From an uncultured Acidobacteriota bacterium (GTDB lineage Bacteria > Acidobacteriota > Thermoanaerobaculia > Gp7-AA8), in assembly GCA_946887105.1 (NCBI GenBank), contig CAMPKJ010000007.1, positions 1-48,413 of the forward strand: DNA of 48,413 bases, read 5' to 3'. The position numbers were made by a program, and so were the translations under genes. Shown piece after piece: positions 7,094-14,045 of the stretch. Each line of letters opens with the position of its first letter. Positions within the stretch are counted from its first letter, which is position 1. Under the pieces are notes generated by a model that saw nothing but the letters and a program-made list of their open reading frames with translations, ran no database searches and was not told the origin of the DNA.

Positions 7094-9451
7094 ATGTTGA
7101 AACGCTCCGCGCTGCTGCTCGTGCTGGCGGCATTCTCGCTGTCTGCGCTCGCCGCCATCGATCCCGGCGCGCCAGCGCCACAAGCGGCGTCCGACTACGA
7201 GCGGCTGCAGCGCTGGCAGTTCTCGCAACCGGTTCCGCTGCCGGCCGGCGGCGTCACCATCACCCGCGACACCGCCACGTGGAAGCTCGACTCCGGCACG
7301 GTCCGGCTGATGGAACCGCTCGCCGACGGCACGGTCACCGGAGCCGTCTTCGAAGGTCAGGGACGCTTCACGATGACCATCCCCGATCGTTTCGAGCTCG
7401 CGCAGCTGCGGCGTTTCGCGAAGAAGGACGAGCTGACGTCGATCGACCAGCCGATCACGCAGATGGTGCTGCGCACCACCGAGCTGGCCATCCTCGACCT
7501 CTTCCCGGCCGCGCCCGCGGACGCTGCGTACGCGCGTTTGCCGCTCGCGGAGAAGCGTCACGAGCAATGGCTGGTGGAGCTTCGCGACGATCCTGACTCC
7601 AGCATTCTCTCAGCGCGGCTCAACGGCGGAGAGCGCGTCATCGCGGACATGAACACAGCGGACTTCAACTGGCTCCGCTATGACTACGACGCCGCGAGCA
7701 ACGAAGAGATCTCGCTGATCCGCTTCATGCCGCGCGTTCCGGAGATGTGGATCAGCCTCGACCGCGCCGAGGACCGCGATCCGAACGGCCGGCCCGGCAC
7801 GCGGCACAGCGCGCCGGTCGCGCTCGAACACATCGACGTCAAGGCGGACCTGACCAGACACGGAAGCTTCGGCGACGTCGGCGAGAGCCGCCAACGCTCT
7901 CTCGACGGCGACTACGCCATCACCGCGACGTTCGTCGGACTGGCGCCGTCGACGTCCGCGCTGGACCTCGATCTGGCGGGCACCGCACGCGAGCTGAAGG
8001 TCTTCTCCGCGGAGGGCGAGCCGCTGACCGTCTACCGCGATCACGTCGGCAAACGGTCCGTGCACGTCGACAACAAGGTCCACGACGGCTCGATGGTGGT
8101 GGTCCTTCCGACGCCGCTGAAGCAGGGCGAGAAGCGGCAGATCCGCTTCGAGTACATCTTCGAGACCGCGAACTACGCGCCGGGCCGCACCTGGTATCCG
8201 ACGCTCTCCGACAGCTTCGAGCAGCGTCACACCGCGCGGCTCGAGCTCACGGTACACAAGAAGAACGAGCTGCGCTCCATGGGACGGATGGAGAGCCGCA
8301 AGGAAAACGAGAAGACGGAGACGAGCGTCTGGATCGTCGATCGTCCGGCCAAGATGATCACGTTCTCCACGGCCACGCGCTTCCAGGAAGTGAAGCTGGA
8401 CGTGCCCAACATCCCCACCATCTACTCGTTCGGCCCGATGTTCCAGTTCGGCAATACGAACAAGGTGCGCAACGTCGGCGCCGACGTCGCCAACAGCATG
8501 CAGTTCTTCCAGAACATCCTCGGCGAGAAGCTGCCCGAGGGCAATTTCTACGTGACCAACATCGCGGCCGGTCACGGACAGGCCTTCGACGGCTTCCTGC
8601 ACATGAGCGAGTGGACCTTCACCGCCGAGCATCCCGGCGCGTCGGAGCTGTTCCGCGCGCACGAGGTGGCGCACGAATGGTTCGGCCACCGCGTCGGCTG
8701 GCGCACCTATCGCGATCAGTGGCTGAGCGAGGCGCTGGCCGAGTACGCGGCGATGCTCTTCGTCCAGTCCACCGTCAAAGGCGGCAAGGGATACTTCGAA
8801 GAGATGCTGCGTTCGTACGACGGCATCGTGAAAGGCAACTTCTCGGGCGGCTTCTCGAAATTCAACCGCCCCTGGCTGATCGAGTTCAGCTCCGCCGACC
8901 GCAATCGCATGGGTCCGATCGGCCACGGCTGGCGGGCCATGACGAACGAGATCCCGGCCGCCTACACCATCCAGGCCTATCACAAGGCGCCGCTGGTGCT
9001 GCACATGCTGCGCATGCTGCTGTTCTACCGGACCCAGAGCGAAGACATGTTCGCGAAGATTTTGCGCGAATACGTGCAGGAGAACAGCGGGAAGTCCGCC
9101 TCGGCCGCCGATCTGCAGCGGGTAATGGAGCGCAACCTCGGCGGTGACTGGAGCTGGTTCTTCGACTCGTGGATCAACAGCGGCGAGATTCCGACTTACC
9201 GCTGGAAGTCCGAGATCACGCAGGCCGACGGCGTGTACAGCGTGACCGTACACGTCGATCGCCGCGGCGTGGCGGACGACTTCAAGACCATCATTCCGAT
9301 CCGCGTCGAATTCGAAGGCGGCAAAAGCGCGTTCTTCTACATGACCAATACGAAGCCGCAACAGAGCATCACCCAGAAAGTCGCCACGCGGCCGAAAGAC
9401 ATCTCGTTCGCTCCCGATTTTTCACTGCTGGCGCACATCCGCCGCGACTAG
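7094..9451 (+). CDS. Secreted M1-family-like metallopeptidase
   Basis: A 785-residue exported protein with a signal peptide (LLLVLAAFSLSALA). The catalytic motif HEVAHEWFGH begins at residue 523, and the third zinc ligand is the glutamate 23 residues after the first histidine, in LSEALAEY. This gives the HExxH-x18-E of M1 gluzincins. The usual exopeptidase GxMEN motif is not obvious; the corresponding region reads IAAGHGQAFDGFLHMSEW, so the enzyme may not be a standard aminopeptidase. The first half is beta-rich and resembles the M1 N-terminal domain with an extra leading region. The start is fixed by GGGGGA and by the signal peptide. A DinB-like gene follows 13 bases later. Confidence 0.88.
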   Translation: MLKRSALLLVLAAFSLSALAAIDPGAPAPQAASDYERLQRWQFSQPVPLPAGGVTITRDTATWKLDSGTVRLMEPLADGTVTGAVFEGQGRFTMTIPDRFELAQLRRFAKKDELTSIDQPITQMVLRTTELAILDLFPAAPADAAYARLPLAEKRHEQWLVELRDDPDSSILSARLNGGERVIADMNTADFNWLRYDYDAASNEEISLIRFMPRVPEMWISLDRAEDRDPNGRPGTRHSAPVALEHIDVKADLTRHGSFGDVGESRQRSLDGDYAITATFVGLAPSTSALDLDLAGTARELKVFSAEGEPLTVYRDHVGKRSVHVDNKVHDGSMVVVLPTPLKQGEKRQIRFEYIFETANYAPGRTWYPTLSDSFEQRHTARLELTVHKKNELRSMGRMESRKENEKTETSVWIVDRPAKMITFSTATRFQEVKLDVPNIPTIYSFGPMFQFGNTNKVRNVGADVANSMQFFQNILGEKLPEGNFYVTNIAAGHGQAFDGFLHMSEWTFTAEHPGASELFRAHEVAHEWFGHRVGWRTYRDQWLSEALAEYAAMLFVQSTVKGGKGYFEEMLRSYDGIVKGNFSGGFSKFNRPWLIEFSSADRNRMGPIGHGWRAMTNEIPAAYTIQAYHKAPLVLHMLRMLLFYRTQSEDMFAKILREYVQENSGKSASAADLQRVMERNLGGDWSWFFDSWINSGEIPTYRWKSEITQADGVYSVTVHVDRRGVADDFKTIIPIRVEFEGGKSAFFYMTNTKPQQSITQKVATRPKDISFAPDFSLLAHIRRD

Positions 9452-9454
9452 AAT
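9449..9454 (+). promoter_or_regulatory. Possible -10 element overlapping the peptidase stop codon
   Basis: TAGAAT includes the TAG stop of the peptidase gene and lies 10 bases before the DinB-like ATG at 9465. It fits the near-start -10 pattern of this window. AAAGG before the ATG could instead act as a ribosome site in a read-through transcript, so this call is tentative. Confidence 0.3.
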
Positions 9455-9464
9455 CGAAAGGCAC

Positions 9465-10019
9465 ATGAAACTCATCCCGTCCATCCTCCTCGCGCTCGCG
9501 ATTCCATCACTGGCGCTCGCGAAAGCGCCGCAGAACGCACCGAAGCCGGCTGCCCGGACCCAGGCTCCGGCCGTCAACGGCTTCCGCACCGAGTTCCTCA
9601 CCAATCTCGACGACGTGCAGGAGAAGATCCTCGATCTCGCCGAGTCGGTGCCGGCCGATAAGTACAGCTGGCGCCCCGGTCCCGGCATCCGCTCGATCAG
9701 CGAAGTGTTCATGCACGTCGCCGGCGGCAATTACTTTCTGTCGACGTTCCTGGGCATGGATCCGCCCAAGATGAACGGCGACATCGAGAAGGTGATCACG
9801 AAGAAGGCGGACGTGATCGCGGAGCTGAAGCGCTCGTTCGAACATCTGCGCAACGCCGTGAACGCGACCTCCGATCTGGAGAAGCCGGTGAAGATGTTCG
9901 GCACGCAGACCACGCATCGCGGCGTGCTGGTGACGGTCCTCAGTCATCTGCACGAGCACCTCGGGCAATCGGTCGCGTACGCGCGCATCAACGGCGTCGT
10001 GCCGCCGTGGTCTCGCTGA
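9465..10019 (+). CDS. Exported DinB-like protein
   Basis: A 184-residue protein with a cleavable signal peptide (ILLALAIPSLALA) and a four-helix DinB-type fold. Candidate metal-binding histidines are in SEVFMHVAGG and in LSHLHEHLGQSVAYAR, the usual arrangement in DinB/YfiT-like proteins, where the second and third ligands lie in HxxxH. Cytoplasmic relatives include thiol-S-transferases such as bacillithiol transferases, but the exported forms have no settled role. It sits between the peptidase and an exported aldo/keto reductase, 13-14 bases from each, so the three may share a transcript. Confidence 0.82.
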   Translation: MKLIPSILLALAIPSLALAKAPQNAPKPAARTQAPAVNGFRTEFLTNLDDVQEKILDLAESVPADKYSWRPGPGIRSISEVFMHVAGGNYFLSTFLGMDPPKMNGDIEKVITKKADVIAELKRSFEHLRNAVNATSDLEKPVKMFGTQTTHRGVLVTVLSHLHEHLGQSVAYARINGVVPPWSR

Positions 10020-10032
10020 GAACGAGTCGCTG

Positions 10033-10938
10033 ATGATCACCCGCCGCGTCGCACTGCAGCTCGGACTCGGCGCCACCGCCGCGGCGCTGATCGCCAATCC
10101 ACTGCGCGCGAAGTCGTACGCGATGCACACCCGGCCGATTCCGTCGTCCGGCGAGAAGCTGCCGCTGATCGGCATCGGCACGGCCCGCCGGTTCGACGTC
10201 AAGAGTGCCGAGGAGAAGGCGCCGCTACGGGAGGTGCTGCGCGAGCTGCCGAACCTCGGCGGAAAGCTCGTCGACACGGCGCCTTCGTATGGCGTCGCGG
10301 AAGCGGTGGTCGGCGAGCTCCTCGCCGAGCTTGGCAATCGCGATGCGCTGTTCATCGCCACGAAAGTCGGCGCGGGACGCAACGGTGCGGAGGCGGGAGT
10401 CGCCGAGATGAACGCATCGCTGGCGCGGCTGAAGCGCATCGATCTGATGCAGATTCACAATCTCGCGGGCGTCGACGCGATGCTGCCCATTCTGCGCGAG
10501 TGGAAGGACGCAAAGCGCATCCGCTATCACGGCATCTCCACGTCGTCCGATCAGCAGTACGAAGCGCTGGAAGCGATCATGAAGCGCGAGACGCTCGACT
10601 TCATCCAGATCGACTACGCCATCGACAATCGTGCGGCGGACGAACGCATCCTGCCGCTGGCCGCCGATCGCGGGATGGCCGTGTTGACCAATCTTCCGTT
10701 CGGCCGCGGACGCGTGCTGTCGGCGTTCCAGGCGAAGGACATTCCGGATTGGGCCCGAGAGTTGGGCATCGAGACGTGGGCGCAGTTCGCGCTGAAGTGG
10801 GTCGTGTCCCATCCGGCCGTGACGTCGGCCATTCCTGGGACGGCGAAGCTCGCCTATCTGAAGGACAACCTCGGCGCCGCCCGCGGCCCGATGCCGGATG
10901 CGGCCACGCGGAAGAAGATGGCGGCGTTGATCGGGTGA
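10033..10938 (+). CDS. Tat-exported aldo/keto reductase
   Basis: A 301-residue protein beginning with a twin-arginine signal (ITRRVALQLGLGATAAALIA), followed by an aldo/keto reductase barrel. Family landmarks are DTAPSYG (catalytic Asp and Tyr), FIATKVG (catalytic Lys), DLMQIHN (catalytic His region) and a C-terminal AIPGTAKLAYLKDN, which contacts NADPH in relatives. Tat export suggests it folds with its cofactor in the cytoplasm and then acts in the periplasm, where the source of reducing power is unclear. The physiological substrate is unknown. It is the last gene of this plus-strand run. Confidence 0.9.
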   Translation: MITRRVALQLGLGATAAALIANPLRAKSYAMHTRPIPSSGEKLPLIGIGTARRFDVKSAEEKAPLREVLRELPNLGGKLVDTAPSYGVAEAVVGELLAELGNRDALFIATKVGAGRNGAEAGVAEMNASLARLKRIDLMQIHNLAGVDAMLPILREWKDAKRIRYHGISTSSDQQYEALEAIMKRETLDFIQIDYAIDNRAADERILPLAADRGMAVLTNLPFGRGRVLSAFQAKDIPDWARELGIETWAQFALKWVVSHPAVTSAIPGTAKLAYLKDNLGAARGPMPDAATRKKMAALIG

Positions 10939-10943
10939 GAGCT

Positions 10944-11034
10944 GGCGTTGGGCGTTGGGCGTTCGGGAGTTCTCGCCACAGCGCACCATGTCGCGAGACA
11001 TCCCAAACGCCTACCGCCTAATACGCCTACCGCC
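10944..11034. repeat. Heptamer tandem repeat with an imperfect inverted counterpart
   Basis: Three tandem units GGCGTTG, GGCGTTG, GGCGTTC occupy 10944-10964. Complementary-type units (AAACGCC, TACCGCC, ACGCC, TACCGCC) occupy about 11006-11034 and run into the end of the convergent flavin-binding gene. The arms can pair imperfectly, so this may act as a two-way terminator between convergent genes. The G-rich arm also has three GGG runs. Confidence 0.45.
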
Positions 11035-11671
11035 GGTACTCCCTCACATACTCCGGCACGTCGACTGTCACGCGCTGATCGACGATCGCCTCGCCCGGCG
11101 TGAGCGCGAGCGGCAAGACGCCCGCCCAGATCGGCAGCGCGTAGTCCTCTTCATCATCGACCGGGCCGCCCGTGCGAATCTTCGCTGACGCCTCATCGAT
11201 CGACATCGCCAGCACCAGCGTCTGGCGCAGCTCCTTCTGATTCGGCGGACGGATCTCCTTCGAGCGTCCGCGCACGACATGCTCGACGAGCGACTCGAGC
11301 ACGCGCACCTTCTCGTCCTCCCCCACCTCGTGCGCCTTTCCGAACACGACCACGGAGCGGTAGTTCATCGAGTGATGGAAGGCCGAGCGCGCGAGCACGA
11401 GGCCGTCGAGCAGCGTCACCGTCACGCACGCGTCGACGCCGCCCTTCAGCGAGCGCAGCATGCGACTCGCGGCCGAGCCGTGGAAGTAGAGCGTGTCGCC
11501 TTCACGCCAATGGATGGTCGGGATGACCACCGGCATGTGGTCGATGACGAATCCGACGTGGCAGATCAACGCCTCGTCGAGGATCGCGTGAATGGTCTCG
11601 GCGTCGTAGCGGCCGCGTTCGGAGAGGCGGCGCACGCGCGTGCGGCCGGAGGCGGGTACCGTGACGGTCAT
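11027..11671 (-). CDS. Pyridoxamine 5'-phosphate oxidase-like flavin-binding protein
   Basis: A 214-residue protein of the PNPOx-like split-barrel fold, nearest in pattern to the NimA-like branch. Landmarks are the first strand HVGFVIDHMPVVIPTIHWREG, then LYFHGSAASRMLRSLK and NYRSVVVFGKAHEV. Such proteins bind FMN, F420 or haem, and true vitamin B6 oxidation is not assured. The ATG at 11671 overlaps the stop of the upstream GNAT gene (ATGA), so the two are translationally coupled. The MocR-type regulator divergent to this pair is a PLP-binding family, making a link to B6 or amino-compound metabolism attractive but unproven. Confidence 0.85.
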   Translation of the reverse strand: MTVTVPASGRTRVRRLSERGRYDAETIHAILDEALICHVGFVIDHMPVVIPTIHWREGDTLYFHGSAASRMLRSLKGGVDACVTVTLLDGLVLARSAFHHSMNYRSVVVFGKAHEVGEDEKVRVLESLVEHVVRGRSKEIRPPNQKELRQTLVLAMSIDEASAKIRTGGPVDDEEDYALPIWAGVLPLALTPGEAIVDQRVTVDVPEYVREYRR

Positions 11672-12078
11672 GGCGTGATCCTGTCTTCGGGCAGCAGCCA
11701 CCACGCGTGCGGCATGTGCTGGAACCCGACGTGCGGGTAATACTCGCGCGCGGCCGGCGCGGCGAGCAGAAGCAATTTCGCCTGTGGCGCCGCCTCCTGC
11801 GTGCGGCGCATCAGCTCCTTGCCGATGCCCTGCCGCTGATGCGTGCGGCGCACGGCCAGGTCGGCGAGGTAGGTGGTCCACACCCAGTCGGTGACGCAGC
11901 GGGAGATGCCCACCAGCAGCTCGCCGTCCCACGCGGTGATGGTGAGATTGGCGTTGCGGAGCATGGCCGTGAAGCGCTGGCGGTCGTCGACCGGCCGCCG
12001 CTCGCCGAGCGTCGAGGCCACGTAGAGATCGTAGGCGGTGCCGGCGTCGAGATCGTCGGTATGTTTGTATTCGATCAT
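11668..12078 (-). CDS. GNAT-family N-acetyltransferase
   Basis: A 136-residue acetyltransferase. The acetyl-CoA-binding strand-turn-helix is VWTTYLADLAVRRTHQRQGIGKELMRRT, with the Q/R-x-x-G-x-G/A motif in QRQGIG, followed by the C-terminal strand YYPHVGFQHM typical of the family. The substrate is unknown. The start at 12078 leaves only 24 bases to the divergent MocR-type gene, which probably controls it. It overlaps the flavin-binding gene downstream by four bases. Confidence 0.88.
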   Translation of the reverse strand: MIEYKHTDDLDAGTAYDLYVASTLGERRPVDDRQRFTAMLRNANLTITAWDGELLVGISRCVTDWVWTTYLADLAVRRTHQRQGIGKELMRRTQEAAPQAKLLLLAAPAAREYYPHVGFQHMPHAWWLLPEDRITP

Positions 12079-12093
12079 ATGTGCTAGTACAAT
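12065..12093 (+). promoter_or_regulatory. Leaderless-type promoter of the MocR-like regulator
   Basis: TTGTAT (12065-12070) and TACAAT (12088-12093) are spaced by 17 bases, and TACAAT ends 9 bases before the ATG at 12103. The -35 lies inside the divergent GNAT gene. There is no Shine-Dalgarno sequence. Autoregulator binding in this 24-base gap would affect both directions. Confidence 0.6.
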
Positions 12094-12102
12094 GATGCCG
12101 CG

Positions 12103-13410
12103 ATGGCAGTACAAACCTACCTCAATGGCTCCACCTCCGTCAATATCGCCGCGTCCGTCGAGGGAGCGGTGACGAGCGGCAGGCTCCCGGCCGGGGCGCT
12201 GCTGCCGCCGGTGCGGAGCGCGGCCGCGCAACTCGGCGTCAGTCCGGCCACCGTCGCGGCCGCATATCGGCTGCTGCAGGATCGCGGGGTGGTGGCCGCG
12301 GACGGACGACGCGGCACGCGCGTGCGTCCGGCGCCGCCGATCGCCGTCCCGCGCGAAGTGCCGCTGCCCGCGGGCGTCCGCGATCTGTCCGACGGCAATC
12401 CCGATCCCGCGCTGCTCCCGGATGCAGACGCCGCGCTGCGACGCCTCCGCTCGACGCCGCGCCTCTATGGGGAAGACCTCAACGATCCGCGGCTGCTGGC
12501 GCTCGCGCGCGAACAGTTCCGCGCCGACGGCATCCCTTCCGATCACGTCGCCGTCGTCAGCGGCGCGCTGGACGGCATCGAGCGCGTGTTGCGCGAGCAC
12601 CTGCGCGCCGGCGATCGCGTGGCCGTCGAAGATCCGTCGTTCACCGGTGTGCTCGATCTCTTGAATGCGCTCTCACTCACGCCGGTTCCGGTCGCCGTCG
12701 ACGATCAGGGACTGCTGCCCTCGGAGTTGAAGAAGGCGATCCGCGCGTGCGAGGCGCTGATCGTCACGCCGCGCGCCCAGAATCCGGCCGGCGCCGCGCT
12801 CTCTCCGCGGCGTGCACGCGAGCTGCGCGCGGTGCTGGCCACGCGGCCCGACGTCGTGCTCATCGAAGACGATCACGCCGGCGCGGTGGCAGGCGCGGAT
12901 TACGTCACGCTCGTCGACCGCACGCGCGCGACGTGGGCCGTGGTCCGCTCGGTGTCGAAGTCGCTCGGCCCCGACCTGCGCGTGGCCCTGCTCGCCTCCG
13001 ACCCCCGCAGTCATGCGCGCGTCGAAGGCCGCCAGACCCTCGGCATCCGCTGGGTGAGCCACATCCTGCAGCGCCTCGTCGCCGCGCTCTGGCGCGACCG
13101 CACCCCCGCCCGCGCCGGCCGCGTCTACACCGAGCGCCGCACGGCACTCCTCCGCGCCCTCGCCGATCGCGGCATCCGCGCACACGGCGCCTCGGGGCTC
13201 AACGTCTGGATCCCCGTCTCCGAAGAGAGCGCGACCGTGCAGGCGCTGCTCCACGCCGGCTGGGCGGTGAAAGCGGGCGAGCGCTACCGCATCGCCTCCG
13301 CGCCCGCGATCCGCGTGACCATCGCCACCCTCGAACCGCGCGACGCCGCCCGCTTCGCGGAGGATCTCGCGCGCGTGATCGCGCCCGCGCGCCGCGCCAG
13401 CAGCGCGTGA
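12103..13410 (+). CDS. MocR-type GntR/aminotransferase regulator
   Basis: A 435-residue protein with an N-terminal winged helix (LLPPVRSAAAQLGVSPATVAAAYRLLQDRGVV) of the GntR kind, joined to a fold-type I aminotransferase domain. The PLP-anchoring lysine is expected at residue 286 in RSVSKSLGPDLR. PLP contacts include the aspartate in EDDHAGAV and the arginine of the C-terminal domain. MocR-family proteins such as PdxR, GabR and PtsJ sense PLP or amino compounds and usually control a divergent gene. Here the divergent genes are the GNAT and flavin-binding pair, a credible target. The size is typical. Confidence 0.9.
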   Translation: MAVQTYLNGSTSVNIAASVEGAVTSGRLPAGALLPPVRSAAAQLGVSPATVAAAYRLLQDRGVVAADGRRGTRVRPAPPIAVPREVPLPAGVRDLSDGNPDPALLPDADAALRRLRSTPRLYGEDLNDPRLLALAREQFRADGIPSDHVAVVSGALDGIERVLREHLRAGDRVAVEDPSFTGVLDLLNALSLTPVPVAVDDQGLLPSELKKAIRACEALIVTPRAQNPAGAALSPRRARELRAVLATRPDVVLIEDDHAGAVAGADYVTLVDRTRATWAVVRSVSKSLGPDLRVALLASDPRSHARVEGRQTLGIRWVSHILQRLVAALWRDRTPARAGRVYTERRTALLRALADRGIRAHGASGLNVWIPVSEESATVQALLHAGWAVKAGERYRIASAPAIRVTIATLEPRDAARFAEDLARVIAPARRASSA

Positions 13411-13420
13411 AGTTCCGAGG

Positions 13421-13426
13421 TACCAT
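13421..13426 (+). promoter_or_regulatory. Possible -10 element of the toxin-antitoxin operon
   Basis: TACCAT ends 9 bases before the antitoxin ATG at 13436. No -35 is clear, because the upstream bases are the end of the MocR-like gene. Antitoxins of this type normally bind and repress their own promoter, but no clear dyad is seen in this short space. Confidence 0.4.
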
Positions 13427-13435
13427 CTGAAGGCC

Positions 13436-13666
13436 ATGTCGAAGACCGTTGCCGCAGCGGAGTTTCAGGCGCACTCGCTCGAGTTGCTCGAGGAGGTTGC
13501 GGCGAAACAGGAAGAAGTCGTGATCTTGAAGGATGGGAAGCCGCTCGCGCGCGTGGTCCCGATCGAGCCACGGCGTCCGATGACCCTCGAGGAACTGCGC
13601 AGCCTCGGCGGGCAGATTCATGGCGACTTGATCGAGCCGCTCGACGAGTGGGACGCGGCGAAGTGA
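13436..13666 (+). CDS. Phd/YefM-family antitoxin
   Basis: A 76-residue protein with the Phd/YefM N-terminal DNA-binding pattern: MSKTVAAAEFQAHSLELLEEV, then EEVVILKDGKPLARVVPIE. This is followed by a flexible C-terminal tail that would bind the toxin (MTLEELRSLGG to LDEWDAAK). Such antitoxins neutralise the partner and repress their operon. The PIN-domain gene downstream overlaps the stop codon by four bases, the usual gene order for the module. Confidence 0.92.
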   Translation: MSKTVAAAEFQAHSLELLEEVAAKQEEVVILKDGKPLARVVPIEPRRPMTLEELRSLGGQIHGDLIEPLDEWDAAK

Positions 13667-14040
13667 CCGTTGCTGATACTCACGCGATCGTGTGGTGGAT
13701 TCTGTCGCCCTCGCGGCTGTCGCTTGCTGCCCGCGCCGCTTTCGATGACCAAGTGCATCTATCGGTCATTTCGTGCTTCGAGATTACGAATCTTGCCCGC
13801 CGCGGGCGGATCACGTTACCGCGACCAGCGGTCCAGTGGCTCGATGCCGTGTTCCACCTTCCGAACGTCACGCTCGCGCCGATTACGCTCGACATCGCGG
13901 TCGCGGCGGGAGCACTGGGCGATCCGATTCGCGATCCGGCAGATCGTCTGATTACTGCGACGGCCCTCGATCTGCGCGTTCCGCTGATCACCGCGGACGC
14001 AAATAGTCACGCGGCAGGCGTCGTCGAAACGATCTGGTGA
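13663..14040 (+). CDS. PIN-domain toxin, VapC-like
   Basis: A 125-residue PIN-fold ribonuclease. The first acidic residue is in VADTHAIVWW, the second in SVISCFEITNLARRG, and the third cluster in GDPIRDPADRLITATAL, matching the family's conserved Asp/Glu positions. VapC toxins cut tRNA or rRNA. The GTG at 13663 overlaps the antitoxin TGA (GTGA) and gives a normal N-terminus, so it is preferred over the GTG at 13648. The gene ends only 5 bases from the convergent aconitase-like gene. Confidence 0.92.
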   Translation: MTVADTHAIVWWILSPSRLSLAARAAFDDQVHLSVISCFEITNLARRGRITLPRPAVQWLDAVFHLPNVTLAPITLDIAVAAGALGDPIRDPADRLITATALDLRVPLITADANSHAAGVVETIW

Positions 14041-14045
14041 TCCGG

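Noticed and set aside
10944..10968. G-quadruplex in the GGCGTTG array
   Set aside because: Only three clear GGG runs are present, fewer than the four needed for an intramolecular quadruplex.
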